Source: Leucobacter chromiiresistens (GTDB taxonomy: Bacteria > Actinomycetota > Actinomycetes > Actinomycetales > Microbacteriaceae). From it: a stretch of DNA of 64,000 bases. The notes under the pieces were generated by a model that ran no database searches, was not told the DNA's origin, and saw only the letters and a program-made list of their open reading frames with translations. A program made the translations under genes and the position numbers. Position 1 is the stretch's first letter. Each line of letters begins with the position of its first letter. The DNA lies in NCBI RefSeq assembly GCF_900102345.1, contig NZ_FNKB01000001.1, positions 248,001 through 312,000 of the forward strand. Reading direction: 5' to 3'. Positions 45,249-53,379 of this stretch are shown here, in pieces.

Positions 45249-46160
45249 ATGGCGCAACGATTCCCCATCACGCTGACGCAGCTCGTGTACTTCGCCGAAT
45301 GCGCGAAGACCCTGAACATGACGGCGGCGAGCGCCGAGCTGCACGTCGCCCAATCGGCCGTGTCGACGGCGATCACGCAACTGGAGCGCTCGCTCGGCGC
45401 GTCGCTCTTCATCCGCCAGCACTCGAAGGGGCTCATTCTGACGCACGCCGGCGAGACCCTGCTGCGCGACGCCCACCAGCTGTTCGGGTCGCTGCACAGC
45501 ACGATCGACACGATTCGAGCCGATCAGAGCCACGTGCAGGGCGCCATCACGATCGCCTGCTTCACGACGCTCGCTCCGTTCGTGCTCCCGCGGCTGCTCA
45601 GCGAGCTGCGCGACGCGCACCCCGAGCTCGAGGTGACGGTGCGCGAGGGGGACCACGCGGAGTGCCTCGCCGCGCTGCGAGACGGCAGCGCGGAGCTCGC
45701 CGTCACGTACGACCTCCCGAGCGGCGACGGCATCGAGAACACGCGGGTCGCCGAGTTCCGGCCGTACGTGATCCTCGCGCGCTCGCATCCCCTCGCCTCC
45801 CGCGAGCGCCTCGCGCTCGCCGAGCTCGCCGACGAGCCGTTCGTGCTGCTCGATCTCCCGAGCAGCACCGACTACTTCGTGCGCATCCTCACCGAGGCGG
45901 GCATCACCCCGAACCTGCGCTACCGCAGCCGGAGCTACGAGACCGTGCGCTCCATGGTGGCGATGGGGCTCGGCTTCTCGATCCTCAATCAGCGGCCGCG
46001 CACCGCGCAGACGTACGCGGGCGCCGAGACGGTCGCCGTCGAGATCTCCGACGACGCCCCGGGCCTCACCCTGGAGGTCTCGTCGCTCGCGCAGGTGCGG
46101 CGCACGAGCCGTGGGCGCGCCGTCGAGCAGGCGATCCGCACGCTCTTCGCACCCGCCTGA
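45249..46160 (+). CDS. LysR-family transcriptional regulator
   Basis: A 303-residue regulator. The N-terminal winged helix covers about residues 5-65 (LTQLVYFAECAKTLNMTAASAELHVAQSAVSTAITQLERSLG). The effector domain follows from about 90 (ITIACFTTLAPFVLPRLLSELRDAHPELEVTV). It is divergent from the RidA-DUF1028-M20 operon, so it is the likely activator of the 36.6-45.1 kb catabolic genes. Confidence 0.92.
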   Translation: MAQRFPITLTQLVYFAECAKTLNMTAASAELHVAQSAVSTAITQLERSLGASLFIRQHSKGLILTHAGETLLRDAHQLFGSLHSTIDTIRADQSHVQGAITIACFTTLAPFVLPRLLSELRDAHPELEVTVREGDHAECLAALRDGSAELAVTYDLPSGDGIENTRVAEFRPYVILARSHPLASRERLALAELADEPFVLLDLPSSTDYFVRILTEAGITPNLRYRSRSYETVRSMVAMGLGFSILNQRPRTAQTYAGAETVAVEISDDAPGLTLEVSSLAQVRRTSRGRAVEQAIRTLFAPA

Positions 46161-46240
46161 CGATCCGCAAAAGCGATCACTCGTCGGCGCGCGATCTGCC
46201 TGAGCGATCGAGTGCACCGCGAACGTGTATTGGCGCAGCA

Positions 46241-46343
46241 CTCCCCTCGTGCGGTTGTCTGAACTGCACCGGGCCGCCCCAACGCCCGGAGCGCACCGAG
46301 GCATCGCCCGGGGCGCGTCAGCAGCGAAGCGACGCGAGTGGAG
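46241..46343 (+). ncRNA. Candidate structured leader that hides the ribosome site
   Basis: A basal helix pairs CTCCCCTCG (46241-46249) with CGAGTGGAG (46335-46343), 8 of 9 positions. The right strand includes the GGAG ribosome site of the monooxygenase gene, whose ATG is 9 nt on. Inside are stacked hairpins: 46250-46256 with 46262-46268 (7 bp, one G-U, loop of 5), 46269-46274 with 46284-46289 (6 bp), a 4-bp GCGC stem at 46291-46294/46313-46316, and GCGTC/GACGC at 46315-46319/46331-46335, which competes with neighbours. I recognise no known riboswitch consensus. Confidence 0.45.
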
Positions 46344-46352
46344 AAGTGACGT

Positions 46353-47684
46353 ATGACGAGCCAGCAGATCGAGGACACGGAGGTCCTCGTCGTCGGAGCC
46401 GGCCAGGCCGGCGTAGCCATGAGTGAACACCTGTCGCAGCGCGGCATCGCGCACATCGTGCTCGAGCGCCGCCGCATCGCCGAGCGCTGGCGGTCGGAGC
46501 GGTGGGACTCGCTCGTCGCGAACGGCCCCGCCTGGCACGACCGCTTCCCCGGCATGGAGTTCGACGACGTCGACCCCGACGCGTTCGCACCGAAGGATCG
46601 CGTCGCCGCCTACTTCGAGGAGTACGCCCGCCGCTTCGCGCTGCCGATCCGCACCGGCGTCGAGGTCACCCGCGTGCGCAAGGTCGCCGGCGAACCTGGC
46701 TTCCTCGCTGAGACCACCTCGGGGGCCATCCGCGCACGCTACGTCGTGGCCGCGACCGGCGCCTTCCAGAACCCCTCCATCCCGCCGCTGGTGCCCGCCG
46801 ACGCGGGCGTGCACCAGCTCCACTCGAGCGCCTACCGCAACCCCGAGCAGCTGCCCGAGGGCGGCGTGCTCGTCGTGGGCGCCGGCTCCTCCGGCGTGCA
46901 GATCGCCGACGAGCTGCGGCGATCCGGCCGAGACGTCGTGCTCGCCGTGGGCCCGCACGACCGGCCGCCGCAGCGCTACCGCGGCCGCAACTTCGTCTGG
47001 TGGCTGGGGGTGCTCGGCAAGTGGGAGGCGGCCGCTCCCCCGCAGGGCGCGGAGCACGTGACCATCGCGGTGAGCGGCGCGAACGGCGGCCGCACCATCG
47101 ACTTCCGCGAGCTCGCCGCATCCGGCATCACGCTCGTGGGTCGCGCGAACGCGTACGCGAACGGGGTGCTGCGCTTCGGCGCCGACCTCGCCGCGAACAT
47201 CGCGCGCGGCGATGAGAACTACCTCTCGCTGCTCGACGAGGCCGACGCGTACATCGAGCGGAACGGGCTGGACCTGCCCGAGGAGCCCGCCGCCCGCGAG
47301 TTCGGCCCCACGCCCGAGTGCGTGTCGCACCCGCTGCTCGAACTCGACCTCGCCGAGCGCGGCATCACGTCGATCGTGTGGGCGACGGGGTTCACCGTCG
47401 ACTACTCGTGGCTCGAGGTCGAGGCGTTCGACGAGCGCGGGCGGCCGCTGCAGCAGCGCGGCGTCTCGGTCGAGCCGGGCGTCTACTTCCTGGGCATCCC
47501 GTGGCAGTCCCGCCGCGGGTCGAGCTTCATCTGGGGCGTCTGGCACGATGCGAAGTACGTGGCCGACCAGATCGACATCCAGCGCGGGTACGTCGCGTAC
47601 GCGGGCAACTCGTACGCGGCGGGCGCCGGCGCCGAGCCCCCGCCCGCCGGCCGAGCCCCTGCCGAAATCGCGTACGCCGGATAG
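46353..47684 (+). CDS. Flavin-containing monooxygenase-like protein
   Basis: A 443-residue FAD/NAD(P)H enzyme. The FAD motif is VVGAGQAGVAMSEHL near residue 14, HQLHSSAYRNPEQL matches the HSxxY region of the FMO family, and the NADPH motif is VVGAGSSGVQIADEL near residue 172. SIVWATGFTVDYSWL is the late ATG motif. It likely oxygenates N or S atoms or acts as a Baeyer-Villiger-like enzyme. The 192 bp before it hold a structured leader and the last 20 residues are Ala/Gly/Pro-rich. Confidence 0.87.
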   Translation: MTSQQIEDTEVLVVGAGQAGVAMSEHLSQRGIAHIVLERRRIAERWRSERWDSLVANGPAWHDRFPGMEFDDVDPDAFAPKDRVAAYFEEYARRFALPIRTGVEVTRVRKVAGEPGFLAETTSGAIRARYVVAATGAFQNPSIPPLVPADAGVHQLHSSAYRNPEQLPEGGVLVVGAGSSGVQIADELRRSGRDVVLAVGPHDRPPQRYRGRNFVWWLGVLGKWEAAAPPQGAEHVTIAVSGANGGRTIDFRELAASGITLVGRANAYANGVLRFGADLAANIARGDENYLSLLDEADAYIERNGLDLPEEPAAREFGPTPECVSHPLLELDLAERGITSIVWATGFTVDYSWLEVEAFDERGRPLQQRGVSVEPGVYFLGIPWQSRRGSSFIWGVWHDAKYVADQIDIQRGYVAYAGNSYAAGAGAEPPPAGRAPAEIAYAG

Positions 47685-47685
47685 G

Positions 47686-47718
47686 GATTCGGCTCCGCCG
47701 CAGGGTCTCGGCGGAATC
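47686..47718. terminator. Probable hairpin terminator between convergent genes
   Basis: GATT (47686-47689) with AATC (47715-47718) and CCGCCG (47695-47700) with CGGCGG (47709-47714) form an interrupted stem directly after the monooxygenase stop. Confidence 0.4.
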
Positions 47719-47772
47719 TCCCCCGGGCGTGGCGGGCGTGGCGTGCGACGCCGCGGCCGCCGCGCCCGCCCG

Positions 47773-48075
47773 TCAGACGGTGAAGTCGCTCGCCGCTCGC
47801 GCCGTGGTGATGCTCTTCATGAGGTCGATCACGGGCAGGTGGTCGGGGTGGGCGGCGTACTCGGCGAGACCCGCTTCGTCGTCGAAATCGGCGATCAGCG
47901 TCAGGTCGTAGTTCGCCCCGTCGAAGAGCTCGTTGCGGTGCACGGAGAGCGCCCGCACCGACGGCACGAGCGACTGCAGCGGTTCGAGCGCGGCGATCGC
48001 TCGTGCCGCGTGCGCGTCGCGCTCCTCGCGGGTCTCTCCGGCGAACTTCCAGCTGACGATGTGGCGCAGTGCCAT
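47773..48075 (-). CDS. Dabb family stress-responsive protein
   Basis: A 100-residue alpha/beta-barrel protein. MALRHIVSWKFAGETREERDAHA and the late YAAHPDHLPVIDLMKSI are the Dabb signature. ATG 48075 follows AAGGAGCC. Proteins of this size form dimers; most have no known activity. It is 37 bp after the glutaredoxin gene. Confidence 0.88.
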   Translation of the reverse strand: MALRHIVSWKFAGETREERDAHAARAIAALEPLQSLVPSVRALSVHRNELFDGANYDLTLIADFDDEAGLAEYAAHPDHLPVIDLMKSITTARAASDFTV

Positions 48076-48112
48076 GGGGGCTCCTTGACGGTGTCGGGGT
48101 GGGGCGGGCGGT

Positions 48113-48406
48113 CTATCGGCGGCGCAGGGCGCGCAGCGGGTTGCGGGCGGCCTTCGTCGCGGCCGCGACGAGGCGATCCGGATCGACGCGCCAGATCGCG
48201 TGCCGCCGGCCGTCGATCTGCACCACGGGGATGTGCTCGGCGTGCGCCTCGGCGAGCGCCGCATCGCGTGTGATGTCGAGCTCCTCGACCGCGACCGCGA
48301 TGCCCGCAGCGTCGAGCCGCCGCCGCGCTTCGTCGACCGCCAGGCGTGCGTCGTCGCAGAGGTGGCAGCCGGGCTTGCCGATCAGGGTCAGGCGAACGGG
48401 AGACAT
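48113..48406 (-). CDS. Glutaredoxin family protein
   Basis: A 97-residue thioredoxin-fold protein with CHLC active site in IGKPGCHLCDDAR, cis-Pro in HIPVVQIDG, and an Arg-rich tail. On the minus strand TAGAAT lies nine bases before the ATG, so the leader may be only a few nucleotides long. It resembles the DUF836/NrdH-like small redox proteins of actinobacteria. Confidence 0.88.
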   Translation of the reverse strand: MSPVRLTLIGKPGCHLCDDARLAVDEARRRLDAAGIAVAVEELDITRDAALAEAHAEHIPVVQIDGRRHAIWRVDPDRLVAAATKAARNPLRALRRR

Positions 48407-48456
48407 GATGCTCCGATTCTACGTTCACCGCGCCGGCCCCGTCTTCCGGGCATGCG

Positions 48457-48488
48457 AAAGGCGCCGACCCCGCGGGGTCGGCGCCTTT
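48457..48488. terminator. Strong hairpin terminator
   Basis: AAAGGCGCCGACCCC at 48457-48471 pairs exactly with 48474-48488, a 15-bp stem ending in TTT on either strand. It lies downstream of the bS22 gene and upstream of the glutaredoxin gene on the minus strand. Confidence 0.8.
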
Positions 48489-48518
48489 CCTCGGCGATCC
48501 GTCTCGCGACGGCTCCGA

Positions 48519-48617
48519 TTACTTCTTGTTGCGGCGCTGGTGACGCGTCTTCCGAAGCAGTTTGCGGTGCTTCTTCTTCGACATGCGCTTGCGACGCTTC
48601 TTGATTACTGAACCCAC
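48519..48617 (-). CDS. Ribosomal protein bS22 / AURKAIP1-COX24 domain protein
   Basis: A 32-residue, highly basic protein beginning [19 protein letters not shown] and ending in HQRRNKK. It matches the tiny actinobacterial ribosomal protein bS22 (COX24/AURKAIP1 domain), which binds the 30S decoding region. Start is GTG at 48617 with GAGG seven to ten bases upstream; the nearby ATG at 48619 is out of frame and meets a stop at once. It is followed by a strong terminator and is probably a single-gene transcript. Confidence 0.9.
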   Translation of the reverse strand: MGSVIKKRRKRMSKKKHRKLLRKTRHQRRNKK

Positions 48618-48671
48618 ATTAACCTCACAACGTCTCTCGGGCCGCTGGGAGTCGGGGCCCATAAAACATAC

Positions 48672-48677
48672 ATCTTA
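48672..48677 (-). promoter_or_regulatory. -10 box for bS22
   Basis: TAAGAT on the minus strand, about 55 bp before the GTG, sits in an A/T-rich patch (TGTATGTTTTATG). A possible -35 is TTCGCA 18 bp further upstream. Confidence 0.4.
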
Positions 48678-48732
48678 GCTGGCGTCGGTCGCAGATGCGA
48701 ACCGAGCGGTGCGAGCCGGTGCGCGCAGCCCG

Positions 48733-49197
48733 TCAGCCGCGCAGTTTGAAGCGGGCGACGAGCTCCTTCACCCGGTGCTCCGCGCGAGCGGCGGCGCGGC
48801 CGATCCGCTCGGCGGCGGCGGTCGCCTCCTCGGGCAGCACCTCGTCGAACTCGTCGTCCATGCCCGGCCCGGGCACGCGCTCGCCGCTCTCCGACAGGTA
48901 CTCGACCGTGACCTCCGTCTCGAAACCTGCCGAGAGGAAGGGGATCACGAAATCCTCGATCATCTCGAGCGGCTCGGGATCGAGCGAGTAGTAGCGGTGC
49001 TGCCCCTTCTCGCGCACGACCACGAGCTCGGCCTCGCGCAGCACCTTCAGATGCTTCGACACCGTGGGCTGGCTGATGCCGAGCCGGCTCACGATCTCCG
49101 ACACGCTCATCTCAGCGCTCTGCACGTGCTTCTCGAGCAGCGCCTGCAGAATGTCGCGACGCGTGGCGTCGGCGATGACTCCGAAGATATCTGGCAT
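48733..49197 (-). CDS. ArsR-family HTH regulator
   Basis: A 154-residue regulator with a winged helix at residues of about 1-85 (IFGVIADATRRDILQALL and GISQPTVSKHLKVLREAELVVVREKGQHRYYSL). The C-terminal half is acidic then helical and has no Cys cluster, so metal sensing is not evident. I choose ATG 49197, where homology begins; TACTCT ends seven bases before it and may give a leaderless message. It is divergent from trkH. Confidence 0.88.
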   Translation of the reverse strand: MPDIFGVIADATRRDILQALLEKHVQSAEMSVSEIVSRLGISQPTVSKHLKVLREAELVVVREKGQHRYYSLDPEPLEMIEDFVIPFLSAGFETEVTVEYLSESGERVPGPGMDDEFDEVLPEEATAAAERIGRAAARAEHRVKELVARFKLRG

Positions 49198-49204
49198 AGC
49201 CACC

Positions 49205-49210
49205 AGAGTA
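49205..49210 (-). promoter_or_regulatory. -10 box for leaderless ArsR-type gene
   Basis: TACTCT on the minus strand is followed by seven bases and the ATG at 49197. Confidence 0.4.
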
Positions 49211-49285
49211 GCCGCAGCGGTCCCGTTCCGCGCTCGATCCCGGCGCCGCGGAGCGCCCTCGTACGCGCGGGCCGCCGCGCGTGTG

Positions 49286-49291
49286 TAGCAT
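49286..49291 (+). promoter_or_regulatory. Candidate -10 box for trkHA
   Basis: TAGCAT in the divergent gap, about 60 bp before the trkH GTG, which has its own AGGAG site. No convincing -35 is seen. Confidence 0.35.
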
Positions 49292-49353
49292 GACAGCATC
49301 GAATCGAGGCCGGTACGCTCCTCGGTTCTCGCCATCGCCCGAAAGCAGGAGTC

Positions 49354-50793
49354 GTGAGGACACGCGCTGCGAGCGTCCGGTTCACCGGATTGCTCTCGCT
49401 GAAGTCATGGATCGGCAGCATGATCCACTCGTCGCCCGCACGTGTGGCGCTGCTGGTCTTCACCGCATTGATCCTGGTGTGGACGGCGCTGCTCTCGCTG
49501 CCGATCGCGAGCCGCGCGCGCGAGGTGACCCCGCTCGCCGACGCGCTGTTCACCGCGGTCTCGGCGATCTGCGTGACGGGACTCTCGACGGTCGACATGG
49601 CGACGCACTGGTCGCTCTTCGGAGACCTGCTGATCCTCGCCGGCCTGCAGATCGGCGGCATCGGCGTGCTCACCCTCGCCAGCATTCTGGGCCTCACGGT
49701 CACCCGACGGCTCGGCCTGCGCTCGCGACTGCTCGCCGCCGGCGACACGAACCCGATGCGGATGGGCCGCGACGTGTCCGAGAGCCAGGCCGTGGGGCTG
49801 GGCGAGATCGGCGGGCTGCTCGCGGCGGTCGCGACGAGCCTCGTCGTGATCGAGCTCGCGCTCACCGTGTTCATCACGCCCCGCCTCATCGCCGAGGGCT
49901 ACGACTTCTGGCACGCCCTCTGGAACGGGTTCTACCTCGCCGCGTCGGCGTTCACGAACACCGGGTTCGTGCCCCTGCCCGGCGGGCTGGAGCCATTCGC
50001 GACCGACACCTACCTGCTCAGCGTGCTCGCCGTGGGCGTCTTCCTCGGCAGCATCGGCTTCCCAGTGATCTTCGCGCTCTACCGGTACGTGATCGGCGGC
50101 GGGTGGCGCGCGCACAAGCGGCTCGGGCTGCACGCGAAGCTCACGCTGACGACGACGCTCCTCTTCGTCGTCTTCGGGTGGATCGCGATCGCGGCGCTCG
50201 AGTTCAACAACACGCGCACCCTCGGCTCGCAGAATCTGGGAGACACGCTCTTCAGCTCGGTGTACATGTCGGTGATGACCCGCTCGGGCGGGCTCGGCGT
50301 CATGGATCCCAACGACATGAACGGGTCGACGCTGCTCGTGGTCGACATGCTCATGTTCGTCGGGGGCGGCTCCGCGTCGACGGCGGGCGGCATCAAGGTG
50401 ACGACCATCGCCGTGCTGTTCCTCGCGGCGTACGCCGAGGCGCGCGGCTACAAGGACATGCAGGCGTTCGACCGCCGCATCCCCAACGAGGTGCTGCGCG
50501 TCGCCGTCTCCGTGCTCATCTGGGGCGCGACGATCGTGCTCGCCGCCTCGGTCGCCATCATGCATCTCACCGGCGAGCCGCTCGACATCGTGCTGTTCGA
50601 GGTGATCTCGGCCTTCGGCACCTGCGGCCTCTCGACCGGGCTGTCGGGCGAGCTCGACGACCCCGGCAAGTACATTCTCGCCGCCACCATGTGGGCGGGC
50701 CGCGTCGGAACCGTTACGCTGGCGGCGGCGGTCGCAGCGACGAGCCGGTCGCGCATGTTCCGCCTCCCTGAAGAAAGGCCGATCGTTGGTTGA
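49354..50793 (+). CDS. trkH: Trk-type potassium uptake membrane subunit
   Basis: A 479-residue K+ channel subunit. Repeated filter regions occur at TAVSAICVTGLSTVD, SAFTNTGFVPLPGG, SVMTRSGGLGVMD and SAFGTCGLSTGLSG, as expected for four P-loops. GTG 49354 is preceded by GCAGGAGTC. The 3' end overlaps trkA by 8 bp. The complex takes up K+ and is gated by the TrkA ring. Confidence 0.93.
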   Translation: MRTRAASVRFTGLLSLKSWIGSMIHSSPARVALLVFTALILVWTALLSLPIASRAREVTPLADALFTAVSAICVTGLSTVDMATHWSLFGDLLILAGLQIGGIGVLTLASILGLTVTRRLGLRSRLLAAGDTNPMRMGRDVSESQAVGLGEIGGLLAAVATSLVVIELALTVFITPRLIAEGYDFWHALWNGFYLAASAFTNTGFVPLPGGLEPFATDTYLLSVLAVGVFLGSIGFPVIFALYRYVIGGGWRAHKRLGLHAKLTLTTTLLFVVFGWIAIAALEFNNTRTLGSQNLGDTLFSSVYMSVMTRSGGLGVMDPNDMNGSTLLVVDMLMFVGGGSASTAGGIKVTTIAVLFLAAYAEARGYKDMQAFDRRIPNEVLRVAVSVLIWGATIVLAASVAIMHLTGEPLDIVLFEVISAFGTCGLSTGLSGELDDPGKYILAATMWAGRVGTVTLAAAVAATSRSRMFRLPEERPIVG

Positions 50794-51451
50794 TATTCGC
50801 AGTGACGCCCCCGTGATCGTCATCGGCCTCGGGCGCTTCGGCGCCGCAACGGCGGGCCAGCTCGACCGTCAGGATCGCGAGGTGCTGGTCGTCGACACCG
50901 ATTCGGGCCTGGTGCAGAAGTGGGCCGACCGCGTCACCCATGCGGTGCAGGCCGACGCGCGCTCCATGGAGGCGCTCAAGCAGATCGGCGCCGACGAGTT
51001 CCAGATCGCCGTCGTCGCCACCGGAGCGTCGATCGAGTCGAGCGTGCTGATCGCCGCGAACCTCGTCGACCTCGGGGTGCCGCAGATCTGGGCGAAGGCC
51101 ATCTCCATCTCGCACGGCAAGATTCTCGAGCGCATCGGCGTGCACCACGTCATCTACCCCGAGCGCGAGGCGGGCGAGCGCGTCGCGCACCTGCTGAGCG
51201 GCAGCATGCTCGACTTCATCCAATTCGACGACAACTACGTGATCGCGAAGATGTACCCGCCGCGCTCCATCCGGGGCCGCTCGCTCAGCGAGAGCGGGGT
51301 GCGCACCCGGTACCGGGTCACCGTCGTCGGCGTGAAGACGCCGGGGCAGCCCTTCACGCACGCGACGCAGGAGACGGTCGTCTCGCGGCACGACCTCATC
51401 ATCGTGAGCGGCACCGCCGCAGACGTGGAGCGCTTCGCCGCCATCGGCTAG
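50786..51451 (+). CDS. trkA: Trk potassium uptake regulatory subunit
   Basis: A 221-residue cytoplasmic RCK protein. The nucleotide-binding Rossmann motif is VIGLGRFGAATAGQL with the acidic strand end VLVVDTD; the TrkA-C domain is near residues 140-221. Start is TTG at 50786, inside the end of trkH, with GAAAGG upstream. This is the single-RCK form that works as a gating ring with TrkH. Confidence 0.93.
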   Translation: MVDIRSDAPVIVIGLGRFGAATAGQLDRQDREVLVVDTDSGLVQKWADRVTHAVQADARSMEALKQIGADEFQIAVVATGASIESSVLIAANLVDLGVPQIWAKAISISHGKILERIGVHHVIYPEREAGERVAHLLSGSMLDFIQFDDNYVIAKMYPPRSIRGRSLSESGVRTRYRVTVVGVKTPGQPFTHATQETVVSRHDLIIVSGTAADVERFAAIG

Positions 51452-51563
51452 GGCTGCCGGCGCCGCGCGCACCGCTGCGCCGGGCGTGTTGGCACTCGGG
51501 CGCCGAACCGGGTAGGTTCTCCCGCGGGGGGGTGGTTTTCCTACTGAACCACCGGAGTGCGCA

Positions 51564-51932
51564 ATGCTCAACGACCCCCTGCACGACACCAGCGGCCTGC
51601 GCGGCGCCCGAGCGAGAGCCGGGCGCGCAGCCGCCGCGAACGCACGAGGGCGAGATCCGCAGCGCATCGTCCCGCCGCTGCTGTACCTCCCCGTGCGACT
51701 GCTGCCCGATGGCTCGCGGATCGCCGAGCGGTTGCGCACCACCGACGAGCGCGTCGCCCTCCTCGCGTTCACGGCGCTCGATCGGCTCGTCGGCTCCTGC
51801 GGCCCGTCGCAGGCCTGGGCCGTCGTCGAGGTCGTCGCACTCGATGCGCTGCAGGCCGAGCAGCCGTTCGACCTCGTCGCGTTCGACCCCGACATCCCGA
51901 TCGAGCTGCTCGGGGGAGGGCGCCTGTCATGA
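51564..51932 (+). CDS. SAV_915-like small protein, cassette gene A
   Basis: A 122-residue soluble protein. The region VALLAFTALDRLVGSCGPSQAWAVVEVVALDALQ...FDLVAFDPDIP resembles the SAV_915/SseB-like folds often placed next to WXG100-type genes in actinobacteria, but this is a pattern match by eye. The N-terminus is Arg/Ala-rich. ATG 51564 follows CCGGAG. It is the first gene of four that overlap one another by exactly ATGA. Confidence 0.6.
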   Translation: MLNDPLHDTSGLRGARARAGRAAAANARGRDPQRIVPPLLYLPVRLLPDGSRIAERLRTTDERVALLAFTALDRLVGSCGPSQAWAVVEVVALDALQAEQPFDLVAFDPDIPIELLGGGRLS

Positions 51933-52222
51933 CGAGCCTGTCGATCGACGGAGACGCGGTGGTATCGCTCTTCGCGAAGATGGAGCATCGGAGTGAGAAT
52001 CTCAGCGCAGCGCTCTCCGCGGTACCAGCCGCTGCGGATGCGGGCGAGGCGTCCGCCGACCTCGGCGTCATCGTCGTGGCGATCCACGAACTCGCCGAGA
52101 AGGCCCAGATCGCACTCACGGGCCTCCTCGATCTCGGCATCGCAGCCGTCGACGACCTGCTCGCCGGCGACGAGGACGCCGCGGAGGTCTTCACGCAGAT
52201 GGAAGGCCTCTCGCTCTCATGA
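51929..52222 (+). CDS. Small helical protein, cassette gene B
   Basis: A 97-residue acidic, helical protein with no Cys or Trp and no membrane segment. Helices are suggested at residues of about 8-35 and 45-90 with a short turn, the size of an Esx partner, though no WXG motif is present. It overlaps genes A and C by ATGA. I do not recognise it. Confidence 0.6.
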   Translation: MTSLSIDGDAVVSLFAKMEHRSENLSAALSAVPAAADAGEASADLGVIVVAIHELAEKAQIALTGLLDLGIAAVDDLLAGDEDAAEVFTQMEGLSLS

Positions 52223-53379
52223 TGCCGGCGATCGATCTTCACATTCCCGGGGACAGGCGCTCCATCTGGGACGTCGTCGACTGGATGACCTCAGCAGCGG
52301 CAGGGGTCGACGAACTGGCCGATGGGCTTGCGAGGTTGGGAAGCGACATCCAGTACTCGTGGCAGGGCGACGCGGTGCTGAGTTTTCAGGCGGCGGCGAC
52401 GAAGCTGCAGCTCGCCTGCGAGCCCATTGCAGCCTACGCTCGCGAAGCCGCAGACGTGTTCACGGCGTTCGCGGAGCGCATCTCTCGGGGCAGGTCGACG
52501 TTCGCGGACCACGCGGATTACGCCGCAGCCGCCGGCATTCCCGTGATCGCGGACCGTTTCATGGCACCGCCCGAGTCACCGGTGGAGTTCGCGCCCACCG
52601 GCGAGTGCCTGACGCCGGACCCGGCCTCGGCGAAAGCATACGCCGATCGGATCGAGATGTTCCTCGAGATTCGCCGGCTCGTCGCGCTCTGGTTCGACGA
52701 CACGACTGCGTGGATCACCGACAACATCGTTCCGCTCATCGGCAAGCTGCAGGGCATCACCGGCCTCGATCGAATTCTGCAGCACTTCGACCTCAACGGG
52801 TTCGATCTTCTGGAAACGCTCTTGGCTGACGCGGAGCGGCGGGTCGGCTCCCGACTCGATGAGTTCATCGAGCGCCAGCGGTCGTTCGAGGAAGCCTCCG
52901 ACGAGCACCGCAAGGACACGCGCTCGAACGACCCGCGCCGCCAAGCACGAGTCGACGAGTTCGACAAGGCGGGCAACCGCACCGCGCTCGAAGAGGTCGA
53001 AAAGCAGATCGCCCGGCTCGAACCGGGCAAGCTGCTGCTGCGCGGCGGCGGCGCCGCAACGGGCGTCATCGGCGCCGCAGTAGAGCTCGCGGGCGGCGCC
53101 TCGCCGGGCGAAGTCGGTGCTGGTGTCGTGGGCGGGGCCGTCGGCGGAGCAGTCGGAGCGGCGATCGGGGGGCTCGCTGTAGCCGTTCCGTACGTGGGCC
53201 CACTCATCGTTCCACTCGTTGCCGCTATCGGATCTTCGGGTGGAAGCGCGGCCTCGAAAGCGGCGTGGGGAGCCTGGATCCCCCTGCGCACGAGAGAGGC
53301 CGTCGACGCCGGCCTGCACGACGAGTACCGACTGCGGGCGAGGTACGACCCGAACCTACGCCCTCCGCTGATCCGATGA
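52219..53379 (+). CDS. WXG100-like protein with glycine-zipper segment, cassette gene C
   Basis: A 386-residue protein. Residues 1-100 look like a WXG100/ESAT-6-type helical hairpin with SWQGDAVLSFQ at the turn. A charged helical middle (about residues 205-270) follows. A long Gly/Ala hydrophobic stretch at about 275-345 has repeated GGAVGG/GAAIGG spacing and VPYVGPLIVPLVAAIGSS, like pore-forming or membrane-inserting zippers. The tail is basic. Such build fits a polymorphic toxin or type VII substrate. Third positions show more A/T by eye than in neighbouring genes. Confidence 0.65.
   Translation: MMPAIDLHIPGDRRSIWDVVDWMTSAAAGVDELADGLARLGSDIQYSWQGDAVLSFQAAATKLQLACEPIAAYAREAADVFTAFAERISRGRSTFADHADYAAAAGIPVIADRFMAPPESPVEFAPTGECLTPDPASAKAYADRIEMFLEIRRLVALWFDDTTAWITDNIVPLIGKLQGITGLDRILQHFDLNGFDLLETLLADAERRVGSRLDEFIERQRSFEEASDEHRKDTRSNDPRRQARVDEFDKAGNRTALEEVEKQIARLEPGKLLLRGGGAATGVIGAAVELAGGASPGEVGAGVVGGAVGGAVGAAIGGLAVAVPYVGPLIVPLVAAIGSSGGSAASKAAWGAWIPLRTREAVDAGLHDEYRLRARYDPNLRPPLIR

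Noticed and set aside
46241..46343. SAM-I/SAM-IV, TPP, FMN, cobalamin or fluoride riboswitch
   Set aside because: None of the conserved core sequences I know for these classes is present, so I did not assign a class.
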